From Nautilus pompilius (lineage: Eukaryota > Mollusca > Cephalopoda > Nautilida > Nautilidae): DNA of 64,000 nt. This document shows, piece after piece, positions 9,766 through 20,356 of this stretch; positions within the stretch are counted from its first letter, which is position 1, and each line of letters begins with the position of its first letter. The translations under genes were made by a program, and so were the position numbers. The notes beneath the pieces were generated by a model. The model was not told the origin of the DNA and did not search any database. It saw only the letters and a list, made by a program, of their open reading frames with translations. The stretch covers positions 124,001-188,000 of the forward strand of contig JACATO010001006.1 of assembly GCA_018389105.1 (NCBI GenBank). The letters are read 5' to 3'.

Positions 9766-10760
9766 CACGCTAGAAGAGGTGAAAGCAGCGCTGCGTAGCC
9801 TGAACCCGACGAAAGCAGCAGGGCCAGATCAGATCCACCCGAGACTCCTACATCACTTAGGTCCGGTAGCAGTTTCCACGCTCTTGATGATCTTCAACAA
9901 GTCGTGGTCAAACACCAAAATCCCCCAAGAATGGAGAGTTGCGGATATTCGACCGGTGCCGAAAGGGGGGAAGGAACCTACAAAAACTGGAGAGCTATCG
10001 CCCAATCTCTCTAACGTCGACAATAGGCAAAGCGATGGAGCGACTTGTCACCCACCGGCTAAGATATCTCACCGAAGCAAAACAGCTCCTGACAGAGAAC
10101 CAAGCGGGGTTTCGCCACGGCCGTAGTACCGAAGACCAACTGCTCAGAATGTCCCAATCGATAAGTGATGGCTTCCAACACTCCCCAATGCAGCGGACCC
10201 TGGTGGCGCTGATCGACTACTCGAGAGCTTACGACAAAGTGTGGAGAGATGCCCTGTTGATGAAGATGTCCCAAAAGGGCATCCCAAGTCACATGGTCAG
10301 ATGGGTCCAAGCATGGTTGTCGAATCGGCTCTACTGGGTGACGTTTGACAGAGTGAAGATCAAGAAGCTTACGTTCAAGCAAGGCGTCCCACAGGGGTCG
10401 GTCCTGTCGCCGCTCCTGTTTCTTTTCTACATTGACAACCTCGCAACAACGATAGAAGCCCCCTAAGTCAGCCTCTTCGCCGATGACGTTGCAGTATGGG
10501 TGCAGGATGCTGACCTGCGGAGTGCTGAGGTGAAGCTGCAGAAGGTCCTCGACGGCGTGACGAACTGGAGCACCAAGTGGAAGATGTAACTATCGACCCA
10601 AAAGTCTGAATGCTCCTTCTTCAGCACCAACACACACGAAGCTAGTTGGCGCCCTACCCTACACTTTAACGGGCAACAGATCAAGTACAACCCAAACCCG
10701 AAGTTACTGGGAGTGACGTACGATCGACAGCTCACCTTTGGCCTGCATGCATCAATTGTC
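9766..10760 (+). pseudogene. Reverse transcriptase domain of the LINE
   Basis: RT blocks in order: KAAGPDQIHPRLL, YRPISLTS, QAGFRHGRSTEDQL, motif A ALIDYSRAYDKVW with the catalytic Asp, motif B GVPQGSVLSPLLF, and motif C FADD at 10476-10487. A frameshift lies at about 9960, and stops occur at 10464-10466 (just before FADD) and about 10588. The GRSTEDQL and SRAYDKVWRD wording is characteristic of the Ingi clade by eye. The C-terminal thumb region continues into 10772-11257, with LRSTYIATGRS followed by VEYAAAAW. Confidence 0.85.
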
Positions 10761-11325
10761 GGCAGCAAGAGATGAAGCAACAGGCTGGAGCGTTACGGTG
10801 CTTGGCGTCAACTGATTGTGGATACGAGAAGACCACCCTGCGGTCCACCTACATCGCCACTGGTAGGTCGACCGTCGAGTACGCAGCGGCGGCATGGCTA
10901 CCGTGGGTATCAGCGTCAACAACGGAGAAGTTAGAATCCCGCCAGAGGTACTCAGGCCGCGCGATCACGGGACAAGTCAAAACGACCCATGTTGAATCGA
11001 TCGTGGCAGAAGCAAACCTCCCGACCGTTGCTACCAGGGCCTCCCAGCTCAGCACGATAACCATGGAGAAGTCCCTCCGAATGGCCGACACCAACCCCAG
11101 ACGACAAACAGCATTGACCGAGGTCCGGCAACGGACGAAGAAGCGAAGTTGGCGAGTGGAGGCTGGCAACACGTGGAGGTCCATCTTCGGATCAACACAG
11201 GCAGAGAAGGCTCCTGATCTCCTGCCGCCCTGGATGCGGACTCGAGGTGGAAGGTAAAAGACGGGCGAGGCGGAGAAGGACAGAGCAAGGGCGATGCAGC
11301 GACTAACGGAGGACTGGAGCTCATC

Positions 11326-11720
11326 CGACCTTGCTATCTACACCGATGGTTCGGCGACGAACGGTACCACTACAGGCGGTGGGGCCATCATCGTCACCAC
11401 TGGCCACCCAAGCGATCCAGCGATCCACCGTTCCTATGCTATCCCGGCCGGCAAATGGTGCCCGTCCTAGCAGGCCGAGATGAAGGCGATCAAAATGGCG
11501 TTGCAGATCTTGCAGGCAGAAGAGACCCCTCGGAAAGCCCGTATAGTCCGTCCCGCTACCTGCCAACCCACTGAAGAACGCAGACGAGAAAACGATCCCG
11601 ACCCTCCTCTCCACCCTCGGTGACAGCGGGGACCAGATCACCTTTACCTGGTGCCTGAGCCACTGCGGCGTAGTTGGTAACGAAATGGCGGACGAGCAAG
11701 CCAGGGAAGGTGCAGCAGCA
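11326..11720 (+). pseudogene. RNase H domain of the LINE
   Basis: YTDGSA at about 11338 gives the first Asp. AEMKAI supplies the Glu just after a stop at about 11468. HCGVVGNEMADEQAREG near 11660-11718 is the C-terminal HxGxxGNExAD signature. A frameshift separates the two halves. An RNase H after the RT is found in the I/Ingi group and absent from most Jockey- and CR1-like LINEs, which supports the clade call. Confidence 0.8.
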
Positions 11721-11942
11721 GCCAGCCAAGATGGAAATGACCACCACTACTACGACTCTGCAAAGGCAGCAATAAGACGAGCCACGAGAGGGAACCCCAT
11801 CATCCACGAGAGAAACTCGACCGCCGACCAGACGCAACGCTGTCGAGGAAGGAGCAGACGACGATGTGCCGATTGAGGAGCGGACATCATCCGGAGCTCA
11901 AGTACTGGCTGCATAAGATCCGGGCGAGCCGTCGACGTCATA

Positions 11943-11996
11943 TGCCGAAAATGTGGAATGGGAGAGGAGACGGCGGAACACGTGGTCTACGACTGC
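11943..11996 (+). pseudogene. C-terminal CCHC zinc knuckle of the LINE
   Basis: CRKCGMGEETAEHVVYDC has the spacing C-x2-C-x8-H-x4-C found downstream of the RT in many APE-type LINEs. It lies in a frame different from the adjacent 3' open frame. Confidence 0.75.
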
Positions 11997-12155
11997 CCCC
12001 GCCTCTCGAGCAGACACCCCCCCGACGCCCTGGCGACGGACCCGCTGGGCGTGCTGAGAATATGGGAGAAATGGAGCTCCGCGCCCGACCTTCCAGACGT
12101 CTAAAAACCCGGCCACCTCAACCATTAACTCCGCCCCACCCTCTGCAGAGCTGCT

Positions 12156-12177
12156 CAACAACAACAACAACAACAAC
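12156..12177 (+). repeat. (CAA)n 3' tail of the LINE
   Basis: About seven CAA units directly after the last coding remnants. I-group LINEs commonly end in a short simple repeat instead of a poly(A) tail, so I take this as the 3' terminus. Confidence 0.65.
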
Positions 12178-13299
12178 CAGCATCACCAAAATCAAGACTG
12201 GAAGGTTTACGACAGTAACATGAGTCAGGTATCGTTTTCCCAAAAGATTAAAACACAAAAATTTGTGGAAACCCGGTTTGGTAAATATACATAATTGGAG
12301 TATGACAAAGGTTGTATTACTGCTTTCTGTCATCCATATAGATAAGCATCAAAGTGCCGACAATTGGATAAAAGGTGTTATGACATTTTTCACAAGACGA
12401 AAAATGTAAAAATCATCATGATTCAGTTGACCAATTCCGATCATTGATGAAGAACGAAAACGTTTTAGTGCAAATTTCGTAGTGAGCATTTAAGAGGAGA
12501 ACCGATTTCTTGGAAGATGCTCATGAAAATATTCGTAGCCTGCAGTACTTGGTTTGACAAGAACATGCACCACGGCCACATCAGAGCATCCGGAAATCAG
12601 TCCCAACTGAGGTGAGATGATGGATTATCTTTATCTGTACAGGTAGGGTAAAACAAAAAAAAACCAAGCTGGCTTTCATCAGAGATGCAAAATGAGGCAT
12701 TTGAGCTGATGAGTCATAACATGATGCCGGGACAGCCCAGTATTAAGCTCGTCTTGCTGATGAACCTGCTGATTTCTTATGCATACCAACGTTTGTCAGA
12801 TGCTCTGGAAGTACGCGAATTAGTGTTTGGACTACATATTGAATCAATGTTATTCTGAGTACATCTTCACCGCGATCAAAGATTTTTTATGGCAGGAACT
12901 CAGTGCTATGATGGTGCCAATACTTTCCTAGGAAAATTAAAAGAATTCGGAGCGTTTTGAAGAAGAAAAAGAAAACCAGAGCGATCGATGTTTGTCCATT
13001 GTCAAATGCAAGAACTAAATTCAGCCGCTTAAAATGATATTTTGGGGAAATTCCTCATGCGTGACCTTTTAGTATTGATACAGCCAACAAATTTTGTATG
13101 GGGTTCTCCAAAATGTTTAGCAACAGTTCAAAACTGGCAAAATCGGCTAATATCCTCCAACACACACACACATAACCATTGTCTTACTCGCTTCACAGTT
13201 AAATTCATCTGCTTAGAAGTAAATATAATCGCATCTGTAGATTCTATCTGAAGTTCCAGAAACTGTACAGGAGCACTGGCCTTTCAGAAAAATTCGAAA
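12178..13299. other. No gene seen
   Basis: CpG-normal DNA with no recognisable domain in either strand. A short (CA)n run lies near 13163. Confidence 0.45.
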
Positions 13300-13470
13300 C
13301 AATTAATAGCATTGAGGTTTTCCGGAATTCCTGATGAGACCAGCAAACTTATCCGGTCTAAGAGAATGTCATCTGGCGAAGTGTTAAGGAATACGCAGTA
13401 AAGGAATTAAAGGTGACGATTTTGAATCTTGTCTTGGATGAAGCGATTTCAGGTTCTGAAAGGCTGATGC
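13300..13470 (+). pseudogene. Possible L1 ORF1-like fragment
   Basis: LRFSGIPDE can be read, followed after a shift by VKEYAVKELKVTILN and LDEAISG. This resembles the end of the RRM and the C-terminal domain of L1-type ORF1 proteins. It is short and frameshifted, so the call is weak. Confidence 0.3.
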
Positions 13471-13493
13471 AGATACTGTAAAACTACCCAGAC

Positions 13494-13757
13494 CAGGGGC
13501 GGACTGAGAGTATTATAGGCCCTCGGGCATAACTGTTCACTGGGCCCCTTAGTGCTGATGTCAGAGGCTACAAAGCGCCAGATAAGGGGAGGGCGGTTTG
13601 GGGGTGTCAATTTAAAAAAAAAAATTAAAAAATTAGTTGTCTCAGACTGCATCTGGAGTATATTGGAGTATTCATTTAATAGAATTTATATGGGAATCTC
13701 TTGTAGCTATGGGCCCTCGGGCAGTGCCCGATTGACCGATGGCTCAGTCCGCCCCTA
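13494..13757. mobile_element. hAT-type MITE, 264 bp
   Basis: The ends are AGGGGCGGACTGAG in inverted orientation (13495 onward and its complement ending near 13757), starting with the hAT-typical CAGGG. The 8 bases on each side, ACCCAGAC and ACCCCGAC, match at 7 of 8 positions as expected for a hAT target duplication. No coding capacity remains. Confidence 0.75.
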
Positions 13758-14120
13758 ACCCCGACAATCAAACGTTCTCTCTCCCCCCTCTCATCTCCCT
13801 AACTCTTTTCCGGAGCCAGAAGTCGTCCACAATTTTTTTCAAAACCGAAATACTGAGATTCTTCCCCGTGAAATATTTTTGATCCTGACCATCAGTTCGA
13901 TAGAACCAAACTAAATGATTATCCGTTCGATATTGATTTGGAAAGCTCTTGCTGTCTTCACGCCAGTTTGGGGGGGGGTGTGAAGTGCGAAACTCCAGTT
14001 TTTAAATCTGCTTGTGGACATTTCGGCGATGATCTTGGACGCGTTCTTAACTCGTGGGTCTGGAAGGCCTTTCTGGACTCAGAGAAGAACCCGCCATTAC
14101 CGAAGTCACCCCATGTCAGA
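13758..14120. other. No gene seen
   Basis: Spacer between the MITE and the second GA block. A poly(G) run lies near 13970. Confidence 0.4.
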
Positions 14121-14362
14121 TGAGAGACAGATGGGAGATGGGGGGGAGAGAGAGAGAGAGATATGGGGGGAGAGATGAGAGATGGGAGAGAGAGAGAGAG
14201 ATGGGAGATGGGGGAGAGAGAGAGATGAGATGGGAAAGAGAGAGATGGGAGATGGGAGAGAGAGAGATGGGAGATGGGAGGGAGAGAGAGAGAGAGAGAG
14301 AGATGGGAGATGGGAGAGAGAGAGAGAGAGAGAGAGATGGGAGATGGGGGAGAGAGAGAGAA
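14121..14362 (+). repeat. GA-rich repeat with GATGGGAGATGGG units
   Basis: About 240 bp of (GA)n alternating with GATGGGAGATGG units. The long Glu/Arg- and Ser/Leu/Pro-rich frames on the two strands are repeat artefacts. Confidence 0.9.
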
Positions 14363-14443
14363 GTAAAAGTTGGGATTGGGCGCGAAACCGTATTTCGCTT
14401 GGTGTCCATTAATGGGCTTGGCAGCCATGACGGCAGTTTCCGT

Positions 14444-14455
14444 AAAGATGGCGGA
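14444..14455 (+). promoter_or_regulatory. YY1-like site
   Basis: AAAGATGGCGGA matches the YY1 core AAnATGGCGG on the plus strand. In animal promoters such sites tend to lie just downstream of the start site in the sense direction, which would fit rightward transcription. Confidence 0.4.
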
Positions 14456-14907
14456 CCGTTCGTGGACAGTTCAACGTCAAACCGGACTCTACTTCGAAAA
14501 GAAAGCGCGCAAAGGATGCTGGGTAAACCTCTCCCGGCACACCCTCCGACCAAACTTCGGATGTTTACGGTCGCGGATCACGGAAAATTAAAAAAACAAC
14601 AACAACAACAACAACAAACAAACTAGTGATGAGCGGTGTTAGTAAGTAAGTAGTTTGCATTGAAATCCCTCCGCCGTCCAAACACTACCCAGCCCCCCCC
14701 CGCACTATTCCGTTATTTATTGAAACTGGATAAAAAAAAAACAACCAAAGTTAAATTTGAACGTTAATATTTAACTCGTTTTTAGTCTAATAAATTATTA
14801 TTTTCTAAAATTAAAAAAAAAAAATCCCCCCCCCGTATTGGCGAATGAATACATTTTTTTTTTTATTATTATTATCTAGACAGGAAGAAAATAGTTCGTC
14901 AGTAGGA

Positions 14908-14918
14908 ACTGCGCAGAC
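14908..14918 (+). promoter_or_regulatory. NRF1-like half site
   Basis: ACTGCGCAGAC resembles half of the palindromic NRF1 motif. It lies inside the CpG-rich block. Weak on its own. Confidence 0.25.
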
Positions 14919-15400
14919 GACATGTCCTCCTCCCTTCACCACCCTAACCCCCTCGTCTGAGGAAGGTACACTTATTTGTTTTTCGTTTTCGTTGTTGTTC
15001 TCTGTTGTCGCTCTGACTTTCAGGTTCGAACGCGTGATGATGTCTGCTTGCCGGACGATGTGTGTCGGCGTGAATGGCGGGAGGCTGGAGAACCGAAGAG
15101 GGTGAGAGAGAATTACGCTTGATGAAGTGTGCCGCAGGCGGCGGCGACCCCCCTCCCCCCTCTCTCTCCCTCCCCCCCCTTCTCCACACCCACACACCAC
15201 CCCCCAAGCCCAAGACCGAACAGCAGCGAGGAGATGAAGAGGGGGGAACTGGTGCGATCTCGTCTGGTGTTTCCGGGGGAATTCGACGCAGAATGGGAAC
15301 GCTCACCCCCGCTGTTGCTATAGAGCAGAAGGAAAAGATCAAACGACAAACGTATATTCCTTGATGAAGAACAGAGGAGGAGGAGGAGACGGCTAAATGA

Positions 15401-15789
15401 TGAATTGCAAGTCCTGTGTGTGTGTGCAATGCAAGGAAACTCGAGGATAGTAGCTGGTGGGCTTGGTGGGTGGGGTAAAGAAGGGGACTCGGCATGGCGC
15501 CCCCGGGGGACCATTCGTTATTCTCAAGTGAGCTCCAAGTTCGTCCATGTGTAAGACTGACTACGGGGCAGATCTCTCCCACTGGGAAGTATTTGCCAAT
15601 TCAGAAACAATATGGAAAATCCCAAAAAAAAATATTATGAAAATTCCAAGCAAATTTAGGGAGGGTTGGGCTACCACCGGCCTCCTCCCCTCCCCTCCCC
15701 TCCCCTCCCAGGAAACCCAGAGAGAAAAGTGGGCCCCGTTATAGGCTGACCAGGGTCGTAGAAACAGTTGATAACCTGAATAATTTTAT
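15401..15789. other. Transition segment, no gene seen
   Basis: Contains C-rich pyrimidine runs (15683-15708) and the donor-like GTGAGC at 15528. CpG density begins to fall here. Confidence 0.4.
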
Positions 15790-15829
15790 GAGAGAGTCCA
15801 TTAAGCCAATCCCTCCCTCCCTCCCCCCC

Positions 15830-16060
15830 ACTAAAGTTGTTATTGCAGGGAGAATGACAATGTATAATCAGACGGCCTGGTAAAGCTGTAGGTCCAGATA
15901 ATGATGATGATGATGTCCGTTGTAGGTTATTAGAATTAACCTCTCAACAGGTACCCTTTAAGTAGAGCTTTTTAGGGAATCTGTAAATGGGTGAGAAGTA
16001 GTAGTACTGTTAAACAAGCTGATGTTTGTAATATTTAAAATAAATAAATAAATAAAAAAA
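15830..16060 (+). pseudogene. LINE reverse transcriptase fragment (CR1/Jockey-like)
   Basis: KAVGPD is encoded at 15882-15899, followed by an Asp run from a (GAT)n microsatellite and then RLLELTSQQV. After a break LFRESVNG and LLNKADVCN can be read. KAxGPDxIxxRxLKxxA is the first RT block of CR1/Jockey-type LINEs. The microsatellite appears to have replaced the part after GPD. Only a short relic remains. Confidence 0.4.
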
Positions 16061-16548
16061 GGAAGAGGAGTTTCAGGCACGATCCCAGTAATAGCGGGCA
16101 GTTGTTTAGAAGTTGCCTGAAAGTATGAACTTGTTCTAGCAGGCTGGCTGCCACGAAAGAATGGCTGGAAGAGATTTAATGTTTTCATGTTTTGTGATGG
16201 GAACTGGAGTGTTACATGCCGCTGTTGCTGCGATAGGTAGCATAAAAAGGGTGTAAGAGTGTTTCTGGAAGGTGGTATGGTGTTGGGTATGATAAATCAT
16301 TCTATAACTAATAGATCTCAGCAGTTCAGATACCCCTCCCCCATGTTTTGATCCTTAGAGGTTTTGGAGTCTGTAGTTCAGCTCATTACTTTTAAGGATA
16401 TAAGAGGGTACTTCAGAAAATCTAGGCAATCTGTAAATAAGAGAAGTGCCCCAGTATCATATCATATATCATATATATCACTGTTCTTTTTAGTTCCCCT
16501 TTTCTGCAAACAGAGTGATAAGTCTCTTGATGCCATCCTGGTAGAGGC
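16061..16548. other. No gene seen
   Basis: Contains an (AATA)n stretch near 16040-16060 and otherwise unassigned CpG-poor DNA. Confidence 0.4.
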
Positions 16549-16700
16549 TGTGTAAGCCACAATTGCTTTGCCTGTTGGTCCTCTTGATCACTGGCAAATT
16601 TCTATTCTTGGAGATCATCTTTCAAGGCTCTAATGAGGTGAAAATCAGATGGGGCAAGATCCAGACTTTAGGAAATATGTGGTAGGTGGCCTAAGCTCTC
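16549..16700 (-). pseudogene. mariner-type transposase C-terminal relic
   Basis: Read on the minus strand, LDLAPSDFHLIRALKDDLQE followed by a stop and KFASDQED matches the mariner signature (S)PDLAPSDFHLF...LK..L....F.S..E. The final catalytic Asp lies in this block. The proline before DLAPSD is lost and a stop is present. Sequence up to about 17,000 may belong to the same relic but I could not align it. Confidence 0.55.
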
Positions 16701-19700
16701 TGGTCTTGCATTGTGCCACTGCTGGGCTATCCTAATTGATCTTCATTCACTACTGGCTTTGTTATTTAAAAATTTGTTCATCTACTTATATGCTTTTCTT
16801 TGCACCATTTAGCTCTCCATATTGCATCAACATTCAATCTCTACAGTTGTCAGAACATCTTTGACCCATAGAAAAATGAATTATGGGTTGCTGTTCTCTG
16901 ATGTGCACTACAAATGCATGACGTGTGAATGAGAAGGCGTGTTCAAGTACTCTTGCATCAGTGCCGCCTGGCAGCATGGCATTCACTGCTTTGTCATGTG
17001 GAAAAGCCCTGATGTAAGATTGTCTTTATTTTCTGAAACAACTTTATAGATACCTTGGATATAGTTTAAAAAAAGAAAGAAATGATTAATAATATATGCA
17101 GTCGTAATTATGAAGGAAGACTGACTGACAGACATTTGTGAAGTTTTCAAAACTTTCTGGAAATTTTTATTTTGGCAAGAACTTTTTAAAGAAGAACAAA
17201 AATCAGAGCTGTCTTATATTTTATACTTATCATCATCATTCTTGTATAAACAGTGATTTCTTTTGAAAGAATAGATAAAGCTGATTTATGATATTAAAGA
17301 TATCTGTTGGCTTATTTTTCAAGTAATGGATAAAACTTAGTAGTAGCCGAGAGAAATATTTACAACTATTCATTTCCCACCACAGACATTAAACTATTTC
17401 TTTAATTCCTATTAATGACAAGTATTGTGTGCATAATCACTGTTTCTGAATTAGGAAGCAACAAAATAATAGTTATGATTTAGAAATTTTAAAACCGAAT
17501 TTTAATTTAATTCATGGAAATAAATTTGTTAGAAAGTATCACTTTGTATCTTTAATATTTCTTATTTTATTGCTTGGTTGGACTTTACTAATGCATAAAT
17601 TATTAGTTACTGTCTTGCTTGTTTTGTGCCCTTGCAAGTTTTACTAGTACCTGTTTGTGTTTTAGATCGAATAAAAATCATCAGAATTGAGCATTTGTGT
17701 TGCTGAGAGAGTAGGAGCAAATGCCAAAAATTTAGAATAACTACATTTAGAAAATTTCTAAATCCTAGAAGGAAATAATAATAATTTTTTTAGATGGTAT
17801 CTTTAGGCATTTAAAGGAGGGCTAATATATTGACTTGGGGATGCACTGCTTTATGATCCAGCTTTCATGTGTGATCACCAGGGAAAAGGATTAGACTGAC
17901 TTTAACCTCTCACTAATCAGCTCAGGATTCCAGATGGTGAGTTTCATAAGCAGTATGATGCAGTTACTGATCAATTCCGACATCTTTCTGTTGTTGATTG
18001 CACTGTGGACAGATCTTAACTTGGTGCTGTCAAGTTAGAGCAAGGAGTTAGCCACTTGGATACACTAAACTGGGATGATATGTATAAACAGACAGCATTT
18101 CTGAACTCATTCTGTGAAGTAAAGAGAAGCAGAATGACTTTTCATCATTCATAGTACTTTCAGAAGGCATGGTATATATTTACTTAAAAATAAAAACTAG
18201 TCTTTCTTTTCAATAAGTAATAGAGAACAGAAACAAATACCAAAGTATACAAGTAATAATATAATCATCCTCATCTTTAGAATATTCCCATTAAATCTCA
18301 ATGACTACTCATGACTACACTTAGTTAATTATGTTGAATCTCTCTCTCTCTGCATGTGTGTTATAACTGTTTTGAAAAATTAAATACAATTCGCATGTAA
18401 TTTTTATAAAGGTAATAAAAGATATTTGATTCAGGAGAAAGGCTTTTTTTGAAATAAGATTAAACAGGTCATTTACAAGCCATTTCAGAATTTAAAAATT
18501 TGAAAACCTATAAATCAATCTTAAATGAAGCAAAAAGATGAGAAAAGAAAGTTATTTTAGTTCATGAATTATTTTAATTTAAGACAGTAAAGCATGTTTT
18601 CACAGGTGTGGGACAATTAAAGGGATATCGCTCTTTTATTTGCATTGTGAGTGCAGGATATACATAGATATCCAGTTGAAGGATAATGTATGAAAGCAAA
18701 AATACAAATAACAATTTGGTGCTGAGATGTAGGTTGTCTACAAATAACAGTTTGCTAGTTAGGAATCAGATTTCTTTCTTGATACTTCAAACCCCCATTC
18801 CTCCTCAAACGTGCAAAAATTAAAAATTCAGATTAAGAAACATGGATGTCTTATAATTTTTCATCCTTTTGTCTTCATTCCATCTGTGAATCGGGCATCT
18901 GTTTCAGTCTTGTAATGAGCATGAATTAGCTTTTTCTTCAACTTCACATCATTTGGTTTGATTGGTCATTAACTCAAATATATTAAATATCACCATTTAT
19001 ATAAAGCAACAAACGAAGAAAAACAAAACTTCACTGGTTTCTCATTATTATTATTATTATTATAATATATATTTTTTATTTTAAAGCCTCTTTTGTGAGT
19101 ATTTATTACATCAGTTTCATCAGGAGTTAAAAAAGAAAATTTGATGTTCAGACCCATTGAATTATTTTCTAGCTCTGATCCTTTGCAGTTGTTTCACATA
19201 TTCCAGAAACAGACAGACGGACATCACAATGATTTTTTTTGATTTGATGATTTTCTTTTTGTCAGTTTCTTTTCTAAAAATACTACAAATGTCTCAAATT
19301 GTTTTAGAGTACTAATGCAAGTACTTGTTGAGTCTATTGACAGTCCCTCTGAAATTAATCATGCTTAAGTGCTACTCCACTAAAGTAATTAACACAATAG
19401 TCAGTCTTTGGCAACTTATTCTAAAAAAAAAAACTGATCAGTTTTATTTATCAACTTTGTGTTTTCTCCATTGATAAATAAATGATCAGTCAAATCTCTT
19501 TGCTGTACCAGATAGTCCCTGCTAAGAGTTGATATCTCTAAATGATGTACTTAACTATGTAGTACTAGCTGACTGCATTTTATTTGATTAATCTGATGCA
19601 AGTTATGTTGATGCTAAACATGGTAAGACAGTATTTTTCTGTGATAAATTTAACAGTAAAGTAGGTAAACTTTTACCTTTCTAAAAAATTTGCTATACTT

Positions 19701-20233
19701 AAAAATAGCATTGTCCACTCATTTTCATTGTAGGAAATAGACAGTGACCATACATGGACAATAATCTTTTATTGTGTCTTTAATTTTTGACCATCAGTTG
19801 TACAAGTGTCAGAAACCTAAGTCTGTACGATGACAAATTATTCTGCAGAATGAATACTACAATTCTAAAAAATTATTTTTGCATCTAATCAGTTGATAAG
19901 TGAAGCTCAAAAAAATTGCCAGATGAGTTCCCAAGAGGCAGTGCACACAACTTTTCTAATGACACTGGTGGTTAGTAGAGGATATATGATATCTTCATGT
20001 TGTGGTAATATCTCTACTTATAGTTGGCATCTCTGAGATTTTGCATAACCAGTATTCAAAGCTGAAAGTCTACGAGAGAACAGGTGCAATTTCTGTTAAC
20101 TTGCTAGGTCTTTGAAGCTGTTTCTCTGGAAGTCAGGCATCATCTGTCCATGTTGCTAGCTGTTCTAGTCTAGCTTGGTCAAGAAGTGAGAAGTCATTAT
20201 AGCTTGTACATAGTGCCATAATAAAGGCAGTAA
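16701..20233. other. CpG-poor DNA, no gene seen
   Basis: Long AT-rich stretch with poly(A/T) runs and an (ATT)n run near 19050. I find no coding segment or element end. CpG is rare, about five in 17,001-18,000. Confidence 0.5.
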
Positions 20234-20356
20234 AGGATATGGGATATGGCTGAGCCGTTGACTGCTGACATGTGCATGCATGATGTCTAGATTTTTTACC
20301 CACGATTGACAGGTGCCTGTAGATTTAAATATTTAAAAAAAAAACAACAAAAATTG
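20234..20356 (+). mobile_element. tRNA-derived SINE
   Basis: The head contains a pol III A-box-like TGGCTGAGCCGTTGAC. About 30 bp later a degraded B-box region with CCCACGATTGAC follows, and then an A-rich tail with CAACAAAA at about 20335-20356. Layout and length fit a SINE with a tRNA-like head. The B box has lost its consensus. Confidence 0.45.

Larger units (their letters stand above)
7087..12177 (+). mobile_element. Ingi/I-group non-LTR retrotransposon, decayed
   Basis: About 5.1 kb with the domain order 2A-like peptide, PHD-like zinc fingers, APE endonuclease, reverse transcriptase, RNase H, CCHC knuckle and a short (CAA)n tail. This is the layout of an I-group element, and the RT and post-RT text is closest by eye to the Ingi clade. 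The reading frame is broken several times: frameshifts near 7205, 7485, 8940, 9540 and 9960, and stops at 8812, 10464, about 10588 and about 11468. It is therefore not active. The 5' end abuts the CACTG element and no initiating ATG precedes the 2A motif in its frame, so the copy is probably 5'-truncated. CpG remains frequent, unlike in the right-hand 48 kb. Confidence 0.85.
14380..15400 (+). promoter_or_regulatory. CpG/GC-rich block, candidate promoter and first exon
   Basis: A clearly CpG-rich kilobase directly before the CpG-poor right-hand 48 kb. It contains a YY1-like AAGATGGCGGAC, an NRF1-like CTGCGCAGAC and several donor-like GT sites (GTAAGT at 14642, GTGAGA at 15102, GTGAGC at 15528). 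I infer the 5' end of a rightward transcription unit. No first coding exon can be identified. The long minus-strand frame here is Pro/Ser-rich and looks compositional. Confidence 0.4.

Noticed and set aside
13958-14626. Long frames of 145-190 codons on both strands over the second GA block
   Set aside because: Repeat-driven Ser/Leu/Pro and Arg/Glu sequences.
14944-15582. 212-codon minus-strand open frame in the CpG-rich block
   Set aside because: Pro/Ser/Arg/Gly-rich low-complexity translation driven by GC-rich repeats, with no domain. The plus-strand frames over the same bases are similar in character.
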